Assembly: GCA_016748015.1 (NCBI GenBank)
Contig: JAAOMT010000659.1
Location: 568,979 to 632,978, forward strand
DNA: 64,000 nt
From: Geosiphon pyriformis
Lineage: Eukaryota > Glomeromycota > Glomeromycetes > Archaeosporales > Geosiphonaceae
Reading direction: 5' to 3'
Below the pieces are notes generated by a model. The model made no database searches, was not told the DNA's origin, and was given only the letters and a program-made list of their open reading frames with translations. Both the position numbers and the translations under genes were made by a program. This document shows positions 23,286 through 34,533 of the stretch, piece by piece (the stretch's first letter is position 1; each line of letters opens with the position of its first letter).

Positions 23286-23769
23286 TGTTACAGATTGGAG
23301 TAACAAACTAATAGATAGCAAGGAAGAACAGGATTGTAGGGTGATGAAAATAATCAAAAGGGAATTCAACTTTAAGAGTGAATTGAATGAGTATGGATTC
23401 AATGTGCGAGATCAGTCTCATAAAATATCTCAGTCACTATTCTTTTTAAAAGTAACTGGAGAATCTGAAGGTAAAAAAATAGTCCGTATTGTCAACAATT
23501 GATTACTGCTAGTATTAATTCTATGCCTTTACGTCAGCACTTTTAGAATTTAATATCAGGTATTAACTTGTGCTCTTCAGTCACATTTATACAAATAGTC
23601 TTCAAATACTACAATTATTCAAACAAAAAAAGACCAACAAATAATCTTTTATCCTAAGATGTTTGGATACTTAAAGGTAGGAAAAGGGAAATTAGCAATA
23701 AGAGAGTGATTGAGATGAAAGTTGTTATTTTTATTTATTTGATTCTTGTCTGAGAGATGATTTTCTACA
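23286..23769 (-). repeat. 3' LTR of gypsy D, outer part
   Basis: It starts TGTTACAGATTGG and is interrupted at 23769 by an ORF1-only LINE. The LTR resumes at 26251. Confidence 0.88.
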
Positions 23770-23799
23770 ATAAAAAAAACTCTTTTTCTCCTAAATTTC

Positions 23800-25800
23800 A
23801 TGACCATGAATAGAGCTAAGAGTAAAAAAATTGCAAACATTACTTTTCCTATAATAACTAATAAAGTTTTAACATGAGAGGGTCTCTCTGTTATTGAAGC
23901 AGCTAGACAAAACGTTCTGGCAACATTTCTTTTAAAAAATAATAGTAATAAGCTGCCTTTAGCAGCTTCTGGTTCACTTTCTTCTCCTTTGGCTGGAAGT
24001 TCTTCTCCAGTCAAAGTTCCTTCAAAAAGATACACTTGGATTAGTCCCAGTGTTGTCTCTACCACTTCGAAAAGCCCAAAGATTTTTAATAACAGACCAG
24101 TCAACAAGTTGGTCTTTCCTGCTTTCACTACTTCCACTACTACTTCTACTACTACTGCTTCACAAATGGCCACAAAAGTAAAAAATCCCAAAAAACAGCA
24201 GCAGGCAGTCGCAACTGCTATAGTCACACCAAACTCCTTTGTGGTTCCAGATGAGATCTTCAGTAAGATCTTTACAGCAGCAGCCAACCTTATTTCTGAT
24301 ATGGATGGCAACAGCAGCAGCACATCTCCCAAGATGGGCCAAGATTAACCACTGGCTGTGTTGCCTGATGTGGTATTCTCTGGCAGATCATTGCCAATCC
24401 CAGTAGCAAAACAGTCCATCAATCCAGATGATCTCAAAAATTGGGCTAATCAGATGGAAATGGAATCAACTGTTCCCCTCCCAGTTTCTGGTGCATCTGA
24501 TGCTAGTGCTTGGGTGAATGTGACTGAATGTCAAAGGTTCTCTGGTTGGGTGGCCTCCAATCTTGTACCTGGTGCTACATTTAAGATCAAGATGGCTTTG
24601 CTCAGTTTTTTGTTTCAGTTGCTGCCTGGTTGTATTGGGCTTAAATTTGTTTTACAAGATGCTGTCAAGTTGTTCTGTATAGAATTTGTGTCTCAGAAGT
24701 GTCTAAATGGTGCTACCAAAGTGGCCATTGGTGATGAAGTTTTTTTGACTATTCTTAAGATTACACAGTTTTCAGGAGTGGCCTTTGTTTCTTTCCCTTT
24801 TTTGTCAGTTGCACTGCGGGACATACTCTTGAGAGCCTCTTCTGATGACATCAAATCTGCTTTTGGCATTTTTGGTGTTGTCACTTCTGTTAAGTTAGAG
24901 TCTGCTGGCTTATGGCAATATGCTGTGATTAACTTTAAAGACATTTCTTCTGCTGCTGCTGCTCTCTCTAACTGGTCTGTGTTGGTCAGGAAAGATAGTG
25001 TTAGGATTCTTCCCATTGCCAACCAAAAGGAGATTATCTTCTCAAGAGATGCTTTCAAAGCTAAGCTGATTAATCTTTTATTTGGCTGCACTGCATTTGA
25101 AATAAGTGATCTGGTCTCTTAAGTTGGTGGCTGTATGTGTTTCATTCCCTGCTCCCCTGATTCCTATTGATGTCAATGCTTTGCTGTAATGACCTTTGAT
25201 TCCTTGGAATTTTTAAATGCTGCTGTTTCAAAAACTGGTACCTTATGTGGCTGCTGCATCTGGTGGAAAACTCCTGGATGTCATCGCTGCTATAGATGTC
25301 AAAGTTTGGATTATTTGGCTGTGGACTGCAAGGTGTTGCCACCTCTCCCTCCCAAACTCTCTTCTAATTCTGCTGGTGGTCCCATCTTTTTCAAGTCATC
25401 TCTTGTTGGAACTAAATCTTATGCCAAAGCTGCCATCTCTGTGGTTCCTCCTGTTGCTGCTGCTGCTGATACAGGTTTGGCTTTCACTACCTCCCCCAAA
25501 GTTGTGGTGCCACTGTTGCCGGTTGCTTCCTCTGGTTTAGATGTTGCTATTAATGCTAGATTGGCTTCTCTGAAAACCCAACTTAGTGAACTGTCTTTGT
25601 TGATCAAATCTATAGTTGAGCCTGTGAGTTCTTTGGTTGCATTGGTTACTACGTTATTGTCTACTCCACCAGTTATGGCAGAGGCAATAAAGGAAAGTGT
25701 GATTGGATTGGGAAACCAAATTGAAGCTGTTTGTGCTGTGGCTTCTGTGCTGCAAAAAAGTGGGGGCTCTCAAGTTGAGGAGTGGGAAAGTACACTATAA
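23800..25800 (+). pseudogene. LINE family II ORF1 (copy 1), broken
   Basis: One frame runs from ATG 23800 (MTMNRAKSKK) through a Ser/Thr/Pro-rich N-terminus, SINPDDLKNWANQMEMEST, GWVASNLVPGATFKIK, an RRM-like region (RDILLRASSDDIKSAFGIFG ... LWQYAVINFKD) and a CCHC knuckle with His replaced by Tyr (CYRCQSLDYLAVDC). Stops: TGA near 23875, TAA 24346, TAA near 25120, and the shared TGA after PDSY. A frameshift near 25756 splits off the acidic C-terminus (25757-26023, SDPDQMAKWMSSLVKSS). In the LINE it serves as an RNA-binding chaperone. Confidence 0.85.
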
Positions 25801-26023
25801 CTTATCTGATGATAATAACATGGATGATAATAATGATGATGATGATGATAGTGAGGCTAAAGATTTTTCAGTCTATGATGATACATTTGATTTGATGATG
25901 GAGTTATGGGAGGTTCAATCCTCTAATATCAAGTCTGATCCAGATCAGATGGCTAAGTGGATGAGCAGTCTTGTTAAGAGTAGTCATGAACTTGTATGCA
26001 TTATGGGTAAGATGTATGAATAA

Positions 26024-26192
26024 GATATGTTTAATACATTAGATAGCAAAGGTAGTACTAGCGTGTAGTTAGGGCTTTCTGCTTGTGGTTAGCCGCATCT
26101 TGTAATTTGTATTATTGGGTGAGCTGGCTTTATGAAACCACCACATTACTGTGAAATAACTAATAAATGACCAGCGTGGCTACACATTAACA
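26024..26192 (+). repeat. 3' tail shared with the RT-encoding LINE
   Basis: It contains ACTAGCGTGTAGTTAGG, TTAGCCGCATCTTGTAATTT, ATTATTGGGTGAGCTGGCTT and GACCAGCGTGGCTACA. All four recur with few changes at 51488-51624, just before the poly(A) of the LINE ORF2 copy. Confidence 0.85.
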
Positions 26193-26250
26193 AAATAAAA
26201 AATAAAAAATAAAAAATAAAAAAAAAATAAAAAAAAAATGATTTTCTATA

Positions 26251-26481
26251 GCTATTGAAAGTGGTCAACGATCAAATCAACGACTAAGTCAATGATCAAG
26301 TCAATGATCAGGTCAATGATCAGGTCATTGATCAAGTTAATGATCAGGTCAATGATCAGGTTAACGGTCAGGTCATTGATCAGGTCAATGATCACTATCT
26401 AAAAATAGAATGGCTAATTATATGACATCAATGACTAATACATGTGATAACTAATAAAAATTATGAATTTCAACCATAACA
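26251..26481 (-). repeat. 3' LTR of gypsy D, inner part
   Basis: It holds eleven U3 units (about 26260-26393) and ends CCATAACA. About 24 bases between TTTTCTA and TAGCTATTG are missing compared with its partner LTR. Confidence 0.85.
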
Positions 26482-27107
26482 TCATCCTCTCCAAAGAGAT
26501 TGAGCTCTGGCAAAATCAAGCTATTTATCAGGTATTCTAATTGAAGGGTTTTGTCTAACTCAAAACTAACTAGTTTGTTGAAGTCTTTTGTGGATAAAGT
26601 GTATAGTACTTGAGGCAAAATAAGTTTTGTATCCAAGAGACCAAATCTTTGTATAAGAGTTTTGGCTCTTCTTGCAATGGTTAAAACTCTTGGGACATCT
26701 AAACATATAATGCCCAAAATTTCCACTTGTATTTCTGAAGTTGTTTTCTTCATGAGCTTCATTTCTTCTATGATTTCACCAAGATGACTATAGAGTTCTA
26801 GTTGTCTTCCATATGACAAGTTTTTGTCTATGAGCAAGATTTCTTTAATCATTTTTCCAATTGTCATGGAAGGTATAAGTATTGCTGCTGTTATGCTTTC
26901 TAGCAAATACTTATCTATTTTGCTACCAATTCTTTCTCTTCTGGTAGTGGTTTTCTTTGGTCTAATAACAGTATGCATTCTACTGTTATCAGTTATGGTG
27001 ATTTGTTTTCCAATAGTCAGAGTAGCATTTGGATAATTTTTGATCCAATACTTATGTAGAGTGTAGAAAGCGTTTTAAATGTTTTGATCTAGGAAATAAT
27101 TGTTCAT
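26451..27107 (-). pseudogene. Gypsy D 3' ORF, one stop
   Basis: It is collinear with the intact ORFs of C and H (657 bases, ATG at 27107). A CAA-to-TAA change at the NIQNAF position interrupts it near codon 11; the rest is open to MVEIHNFY inside the LTR. Confidence 0.7.
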
Positions 27108-27148
27108 GTTAATTGAAAATATCTCTGTTTTGGGAATGGTGCATTTAT

Positions 27149-28462
27149 TTATACTTGGTTTTTGCTGATCATTTGAGTCAGTATTACTACAACAGGTAAC
27201 CAATCAGGTCGTTTGTAATATTTCTTGAGTCATGTGCCATAAACAGTGTGATCATTAAAGATTGTTCCATATTGATCTTGTAAGATATAAGAACCATTGT
27301 TCAAAACTTTGTTGACTATAAAGAGTCTTTTCCATTGGCTAGAAAATTTATTACCATAAACATTGTTTCTGTCTGAACGGTATTCTAAAACTAAGTTACC
27401 AACACTTAAAGAAAGTGTTTTATAGGTTTTCTTTTTCTTAAGCTTCTCTTGAAATTGTTTTATCTTTTCAAAGGCAATTATCTGTGCTTCTACTAATGAG
27501 TCAAGAATGGTACCAAGTCTTCTTTGCAAAATGTCTTTGTAATTCTCTATTGTTATTTCTTCAAAGAGTATTGTCTCAATGTCAGTTTCTATTGGTAGGG
27601 TTGTCATTTGTCCATAGAGTAGATAAAAGAATTCATAACTTGTTATGTCATGATTTACAGTTCTATAAGCAAACAAAGCTGAAGGCAGTACTTTGTCCCA
27701 TAAGTTTGTTTCTTCACTGATTTTGGCTAGGGTTTCACATAATGTTCTATTGAAACATTCCACTAGGCCATTTGTTTGGGAGTGATAAGAAGAGAAAAGT
27801 TTGTGATGTATTCCCATTTTTTTGCAAAGTTCTTCAACAAATATACTGAGAAAAGCTCTTCCTCTGTCAGATAAAAGTTCTTTGGGGCAGCCATGGTGAC
27901 AAATAATATCTTCATAAATGAAATTGGCTATTGAGACTGCTATTTGGTCTGGAGTGACTCTTGCTTCTACCCACTTTGTAAGATAGTCGGTAGCTGTGAT
28001 AATGTATCTGTTGCCATCAGGAGTTATTGTTAAGGGTCCAACAACATCTATACCAATTCTGTCAAAGGGTTGACCAACAGAGATTGGATGGATATCTTCT
28101 TTGCGATTGGGTTTTCTTCTTCTTTGGCAGATATCACAGGTTTTGATGTATTCAGCAATGTCTTTTCCCAAGATAGGCCAATAATAGTGAGCTAGAATTT
28201 TCTGAATTGTTTTTGTTTTTCCAAAGTGTCCAGCTAATGAATCAGTGTGCATATTGTAGATCACCATTTCTCTTTCTTCAAATCTGATGACTCTCTGGGG
28301 GCAGTTAGGATTTTTTCTATTTCTTTTATAAAGTTGGTTTTGGCGAATCAAATAGAAATTTGATTGTTTGTGCAAATGTTCTCTTTGTTGTCATGTGTAT
28401 TTCGGTGGGTATTGTCCTTTACCCAAAAATTCTATTAAGACAGAGTAGTTGTCTAAGTCCAT
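27149..28462 (-). pseudogene. Gypsy D integrase, nearly complete
   Basis: ATG 28462 (MDLDNYSVLIEFLGK). A TGA near 28391 (CGA to TGA) precedes QQREHL, and 28375-27230 is open (381 codons). The HHCC finger (HTDSLAGHF ... CDICQ) and the catalytic residues in GIDVVG, LLSDRG and NGLVECF are all present, followed by the VNKVLNNGSYILQDQ tail. A second CGA-to-TGA stop after TVYGT cuts the last ~27 residues. The frame is independent of RT-RNase H, which stops at 28529. Confidence 0.85.
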
Positions 28463-28528
28463 TATCGTGTTTGTCAAAAGGAGGAATTACTAATAATTAA
28501 GTTGGTTTGGTTTGAGAGGGTTGTTCTG

Positions 28529-31220
28529 TCACTGGATAGTAAGTCTGAAGAGAACATTGGCATTTTGATGATTAGCTCCTTTGTGATATTGAATATTATA
28601 GTCGAATTCATCCAAGTGGAGTATCCAGCAAGTTATTTGTTTGTGTTCTAGCCTTTTTTTGTTGTGCAGCCAAACCAAAGCTTGGTGATCTGTTATCACC
28701 AAAAACTTCACACCAAGAAGATACTTACTCCAGTAACTGGTGAACCATACTACTGCTAAGCATTCTTGTTCAGTGACTGAATAGTTTTGTTCTGCTGGGG
28801 AAAGGGTTCTACTGGCATAGGCTATGACATGTTCTTTGCCATCTTTATCTTTCTGAGAGAGAACAGCACCAAGTCCAAAGCCAGATGCATTAGTGTGGAG
28901 GATAAAGGGTCGATCTAGATTAGGTTGCTTGAGGATGGATTCTGTAACCAGTTTTTCCTTTAAGTTTCAAAGGCTTTTTGCTAATGTATTCCCCAATGGT
29001 AATTGACATTTTTCTTAAATAGCTGATTGAAAGGAGAGGCGATTTTGGAGAAATCCTTAACAAATTTGCGATAATAAGAGACCAAACCAAGAAAAGAGCA
29101 TAGTTCATGAATGTTTATTGGTTGTTTGATGTTTTGGACTTTTTCAACTTTGGCTGGGTCAGGAAAGATTCCATCTTTTGTGATAAGATAACCAAGGAAC
29201 TGGGTGGATTGTCTTCCAAAAAAAGATTTGATTGGGTTGATCTTGAGGCCAGCATTTCTGAGGAGGTCAAAAATCTTTTGCAAATGTTCCAGGTGTTCAT
29301 CCCAGATTTTTGAGTATACTATTATGTTGTCCAAATAGACTAGAACAAAGTTTTTTTTGACTGATTCAAATACTTTATTCATTAAGCATTGAAAGGTGAG
29401 AGGGGTGTTGGTGAGACCAAAAGGCATGACTGTGAATTCATAGATGCCATACTTGGTGATGAAGGCAGTTTTTTTTCTGCTTTCTGAATCCATCTCTACT
29501 TGCCAGAATCCAGCAGTTAAGTCAATGGTTGAGAAGAAAGCAGCATCTTTGAATTGGTCTAACATTGCATCAATCTTGAGAAGTGGGTACATGTCTCTTT
29601 CAGTGATGGCATTTAATTGGCAGTAGTCAACACAGAAGTGTAGTGTTCCATCTTTCTTGGATATCACTACAACTGGAAAAGCCTATTTACTCTTGGTTTT
29701 TTGTATGAATCCAAGTTTTTTCATTCGGTTTATCTCTTTCTTGATAAACTCAGCATTGTGCTGATTGGATTGATAAGGCTTCAAATAGATGGGTCGAGTT
29801 TCTCTGGTGGTGATGGTGTGTTGTATCACATGGGTACGTCTAGGGGTATCACCTTCTTTTGAGATAACTGGGCTATTTCTAGCCAGCAAATTTTCAATGT
29901 CTATTTTTCTTTTTTTTGGGGAAGGTTTTTTTTGTTCTACAACTAGTGATTGGATTTCAAGTGGTGCATTCTCAAAGGACTTCTGTACTTCTTTCAATTC
30001 TTCTCTGGGTATCAAACTGATTGGTTCCCAATCTCTGTAATAGATCAGGCATGATTTGCATTCATCGCTTAGAGAATATAAGGATTTGTTGCACCAACAC
30101 TGGGCACAAGGACCATGTCACCAAAAACTGTATTTGGCTTTCTTGCCAGGTTTTCTTTCAAAGGTTCTTCTAAGAATATCATAATAAGGCTAGCAGATCA
30201 GCTTGCCATTTACAATAATTCTTTCTTTGTCTGCTTTAACATTGTCCAGTGGTTTGCCATTGCTGGTAAAGGTAGTATAGGCAAGTTCAACAGTTTCTTT
30301 TTGCTCTTCTTGTTTTTCTTCTTTATTGCTCTCTTCATCATCTGATTCATCTGATTGTTCTTCTTCTTGGTTTTGTTTAGGTACTGGGGGAGTTGTCCAA
30401 TGGCAACACTTAACCACAATGGGTTTCTCACCACATCTGATGGTTAATTCACAAAGTTCATAATCAAGCAAAGCTTTTGCTTTCTTGAGCCATTTATTGT
30501 CAACAATGATGGTGTATTCCTTGGCTTCAAAAACTTCTATGTCAGTTTCAATGCTGATTTTATTGATGCAGACAGGAACAGCTTTGGCAATACCCAGTCC
30601 TTTCTTTTTGTCACCATGTATGTTGGTCATTGGTCTGGTAGAAGATTTATCAATCTTTCTACCAATTGCTTCCAAGAAGTGTTTGGCAATGATACTAACA
30701 GATAATCCACTGTCTAGAATTAGGTCAATAAAGTATCCAACCACTTGGGCTTTACAAATCAGAGGAGTGACATTGCTGTTATCAACAAGTTCAGCTAGGT
30801 GAGGGTGCTTGTTGGTTTTTGGTGTCTTTTTCTTTGGAATCAAGAATTTGCGAAGATTCTTTCTGAACTGTGGGTGGGTCATTAACTGGCCAAAGGTAAT
30901 ATGTGCTGAAGTTTTCATGAGGTCTTTGACAATGGAATAGGGTCCAGATTTTTGTACAATTTCTGGGGGTTCCAACTTTGAAGGATTCTTAAAAACTTTC
31001 ATCTTTGGCAGCTCATTGTTATCAGCAGCAGAAGTTGAGACTTTGTTGTGGTCTAGAACAAAATCAATCTTGGCTTTCTTCTTCTTTTTGGTTGGTTCTG
31101 AAGTGTTGATTGCTAGTTCATCCATGTCATGGTCATCATTAGTTAAGTTAAAAGCGAAAAAGGGGTTTTCTTCTGTTGGCTTGCACTCTCACCCTTTGGA
31201 GGTGCGCCAACTAGTTTAAA
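28529..31220 (-). pseudogene. Gypsy D protease-RT-RNase H, broken, RT active site YLDN
   Basis: The frame is entered at TTTAAAC 31220-31214. Protease has LILDSGLSVSI with DSG intact, and 31125-30190 is open. The acidic patch (EESNKEEKQEEQKE) and the Cys module (GPCAQCWCNKSLYSLSDECKSC near 30100) follow. RT at 29667-28981 has [27 protein letters not shown] and YLDNIIVYS, so the second catalytic Asp is Asn. RNase H is split by a frame change near 28960. It ends at TGA 28529. Confidence 0.85.
31184..31220 (-). promoter_or_regulatory. Putative -1 frameshift signal, gypsy D
   Basis: TTTAAAC is followed directly by the gag stop TAG (31213-31211), then by a 7-bp stem GCACCTC/GAG-A-GTGC that is fully conserved with copy F. 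The gag frame from ATG 32764 places TTA-AAC in frame. Confidence 0.75.
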
Positions 31221-32764
31221 GACTGATAAACAGTGGCTTCAACTAGGGGATCCTCTCCAAAAAAATTGATGTTGGCATGATTGAGTCTTTGATTGGGGAC
31301 ATTGTTGTTGTTGTTGGGTCTGTTGTTTTGGTTATCATTGTTTCTGGGAGCTGGAGGAGGCAGTGGAAGATTGTTACAATCTCTTGAATAATGTTCGGTT
31401 AATTCACAATGATAGCACACAGATGGGCCACGATTTTGCTGTCTTTGATAGGGAGGTTGCTGGGGCTGGTTAAAATGAGGTTCATATTTAGGTCTTGGTA
31501 GTTGCTGGTTATCTCTGACTGCTTGTGCCAATGGTTCTAATAACCAGGCAAGGTTAGCTGTGAGTCTATCTATCAATTGTTCATTTGGGTCTTGGTTTTG
31601 GGCAGCAAAAGAAGTAGCAGCTACTTGAGGAGCAGAGGCCATGACAGGAGCAGGAGTGAAAACTGGAAGTGTGGATCCCAGATGCATCCTTTGGTTATCT
31701 TCAATCTTTTGGGCGAGTTCAATAGCCATATCCATTATAGGGTTGTCTTTCAGAGCCAAGAGAGGCCAAAGAGCATAAGATAAGTCAGTTCTCAATCCTT
31801 TTATAAAGAAGTGAATCTTTTGTTCTTCTGTCCAGTTCCTTCCAGAGTCTATTCACTTGATTAACTTTCTGATTGCTTTGGCATATTTAGTTACAACTTT
31901 ACCAGGACCTTGGGTTCTTCTTTTCAGTTCCATGCGCCATTTAGATATTAAGATTGGGGTTCTGAACTTGTTTTCAAACCGGGTAGTGAAAGAGGTATTG
32001 TTTTTTCCTGTATCTGCTGGAGTCCATCTGATAATTCTGTGCTGGACATTAGCATTGGTTTCTTGTGAAAACCATGTGGCAGGAGAGCCTTGAAGGTAGC
32101 CACCAATGATTTGGAACTTGTACTCATCATCATATTGGTTGGCAGTGGCTGCTCTTTCAAAATTGTCCAACTATTCAATTGGATTTTGTGCATCACCTCT
32201 GAATAATGGTAATGGGGTGTTGTTTCTTTGTCCCAAAGCAGTTTGTATGCCTTGGAGAGCGGCTAGGATGTTTGCTTGCATTGGGTCTTGGGCCATTGGT
32301 TCAGGAGTTACTGTTTGAGTGGAATGATCTGAATCACTTGGGAAGAAATCAAAAATAAGAGCAGTTTAGTAACTTTCTTTTTCTGTTTCAAAAAAGGTTT
32401 CAGCTGATTGATGGGCAGCAATCCAGATGTGAATTTGGTAATTTAGATATTTGAATTCAGGAAGTTGTTGTTCAAAGGTTGCTGAATATAAGAGCTGATT
32501 GATATTGTTGTTTCTTTCTTCAAAGTTGTTTTCAAAGTAAGCTTGGTCAAAGTAATAAGTTGTATATGCTGTATAAGTTTCAGCTGAATGCTCGTTCAGG
32601 AACCAGTTCCAAAAGTCTTGGAATTGTCTACTGAATTGTTCTTCAAGGGGGAAGCAAATCAAGCAGGATGGCAAAGGATTGAGTTCAATAAAGTCTAGAT
32701 CGTTTCTGTTGTGTGCTTCAAAGTGTTCTGCTGATTGTTGTGGTAGGTATGAATAATCACCCAT
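31211..32764 (-). pseudogene. Gypsy D gag (518 codons with three stops)
   Basis: ATG 32764 (MGDYSYLPQQSAEHFEAHN). One continuous frame runs to the TAG at the frameshift site, interrupted by three stops (near 32366, 32169 and 31857), each explained by C:G to T:A. The core has FENKFRTPILISKWRMEL and GPGKVVTKYAKAIRKL. The Gln/Pro linker is followed by a complete CCHC knuckle (CYHCELTEHYSRDC). Confidence 0.85.
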
Positions 32765-32793
32765 ATAATAAGAAAACAAGTGAATTTTGACAA

Positions 32794-32810
32794 CCTCACA
32801 GGAAGCACCA
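32794..32810 (-). other. Primer-binding site, gypsy D
   Basis: The minus strand reads TGGTGCTTCCTGTGAGG, 6 bases from the 5' LTR, and is the commonest form of the site in the window. Confidence 0.65.
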
Positions 32811-32816
32811 TTTTTA

Positions 32817-33555
32817 TGTTACAGGTTAAAGTAACAAGCTAATGGATAGCAAGGGAGAACAAAATTGTAGAGTAATGAAAATAATCAAAGGGAAATTCAA
32901 CTTTAAGAGCAAATTGAATGAGTATGGATTCAATGTGCAAGATCAGTCTCATAAAATATCTCAGTCGCTATTCTTTTCAAAAGTAACTGGGGAATCTGAA
33001 GGTAGAGGAATAGTCTGTACTGTCAACAATTGATCACCACTAGTATTAATTCTATGCCTTCACGTTAGTGCTCTTAAAATTCAATATCAGGTATCAACTT
33101 GTGCTTTTCAGTCATGTTTATACAAATAGTCTTCAAATACTACAATTATTCAAACAGGAAATGGCCAACAAGTAATCTTTTATCCTAAGATGTTTGGATA
33201 CTTGAAGGTAGAGAAAGGGAAATTAGTAATAAGAGAGTGATTGAGATGAAAGTTGTTATTTTTATTTATTTGATTCTTGTCTGAGAGATGATTTTCTACA
33301 GCTAAGAGACTCATTGCTTATATAGCTATTGAAAGTGGTCAATAACCAGGTCAATGACTAGGTCAATGATCAAGTCAATGATCAGGTCAACAATCAGGTC
33401 ATTGATCAGGTCAATGATCAGGTCAATGATTAGGTCAACGGTTAGGTCATTGATCAGGTCAATGATCACTATCTAAAAATAGAGTGGCTAATTATATGAC
33501 ATCAGTGACTAATACATGTGATAACTAATAAAAATTATGGGTTTCAACCATAATA
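32817..33555 (-). repeat. 5' LTR of gypsy D
   Basis: 739 bp, TGTTACAGGTTAAAG...CCATAATA (last CA mutated to TA), with eleven U3 units at about 33337-33468. Confidence 0.88.
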
Positions 33556-33586
33556 TCATCCTCTGTTTTGGGAATAGTGTATTTAT

Positions 33587-34533
33587 TTATACTTGGTTTT
33601 TGCTGATCATTTGGGTTGGTATTACCACAACTGGTAACCAATCAGGTCGTTTGTGATATTTCTTGAGTCGTGCGCCATGAACAGGTCAATCATTAAAGAT
33701 TGTTCCAAATTGATCTTAAAGAATATAAGAACCATTGTTCAAAACTTTGTTGACTATAAAAGGTCCTTTCCACCGGCTAGAAAATTTATCACCATAAACA
33801 TTGTCTCTGTCTGAATGGTATTTTAATACCAAGTCACCAACACTTAAAGAAAGTGTTTTATAGGTTTTCTTCTTTTTAAGCTTTTTTTGAAACTGTTTTA
33901 TCTTTTCTAAAGCAACTATTTGTGCTTCTACCAATGAATCAAGAATAGTACCAAGTTTTCTTTACAAAATGTTTTTGTAATTTGCTATTGTGATCTCTTC
34001 GAAGGATATTGTCTCAATGTTAGTTTCTATTGGTAGTGTTGTCATGTGTCCATAGAGCAAATAAAAAGGTTCATAACTTGTTATGTCATGATTCACAGTT
34101 CTATAAGCAAACAAAACTGAAGGCAGTATTTTGTCTCATAAGTTTGTTTCTTTACTTGTTTTGGCTAAGGTTTCACACAGTGTTCTATTGAAATGTTTCA
34201 CTAGGCCATTTGTTTGGGGGTGATAAAGGGAGGAAAGTTTGTGACATATTCCCATTTTTCTACAAAGTTTTTCAACCAGTGTACTGAGAAAAGCTTTTCT
34301 TCTATCAGATAAAAGTTCTTTGGGGCAGCCATGATGGCAGATAATATCTTCATAAATGAAATTGGCTATTAAAACTGCTGTTTGGTCTGAAGTGGCTCTT
34401 GCTTCTACCCACTTTGTAAAATAGTCAGTAGCTGTGATAATGTATCTGTTGCCATCAGGGGTTATTATTAAGGGTTCAATAACATCTATACCAATCCTGT
34501 CAAATGGTTGGCCAACAGAGATTGGATGAATAT
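33587..34533 (-). pseudogene. Gypsy C integrase, C-terminal part
   Basis: This is the continuation of the integrase whose start lies at 42549; gypsy F splits it inside KEDIHPIS. It holds GIDVIEPL, LLSDRRKAF, NGLVKHFNRTL (the catalytic Glu of LVE is replaced by Lys) and the GPY/F-like GPFIVNKVLNNGSYIL, with frame breaks near 34135 and 33716. Confidence 0.8.

Larger units (their letters stand above)
23770..26237 (+). mobile_element. ORF1-only LINE copy 1, full length, non-autonomous
   Basis: It is 2,468 bp, from the ACTCTTTTTCT 5' leader shared with copy 2 to an A-rich tail (26193-26237). It is flanked by the 13-bp duplication ATGATTTTCTA(C/T)A (23757-23769 and 26238-26250), the mark of target-primed reverse transcription. 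ORF1 is followed at once by a ~150-bp 3' tail. There is no endonuclease or RT. Confidence 0.88.
23286..33555 (-). mobile_element. Ty3/gypsy copy D, full length, nested in copy C
   Basis: It inserted just upstream of C's 3' ORF. C reads ...GAAGATAC up to 23285 and resumes with CTCTGTTTTGGG at 33560. Without the ORF1-only LINE in its 3' LTR it is about 7.8 kb. The expected right-hand duplication (ATAC) reads TCATC instead, a small scar. Confidence 0.88.

Noticed and set aside
30115-30345. Recurring 75-85 codon ORFs opposite the protease and acidic region (also at 12193, 18122, 44572, 62477, 62838)
   Set aside because: They recur only because the sense strand is repeated; composition and position show they are antisense shadows.
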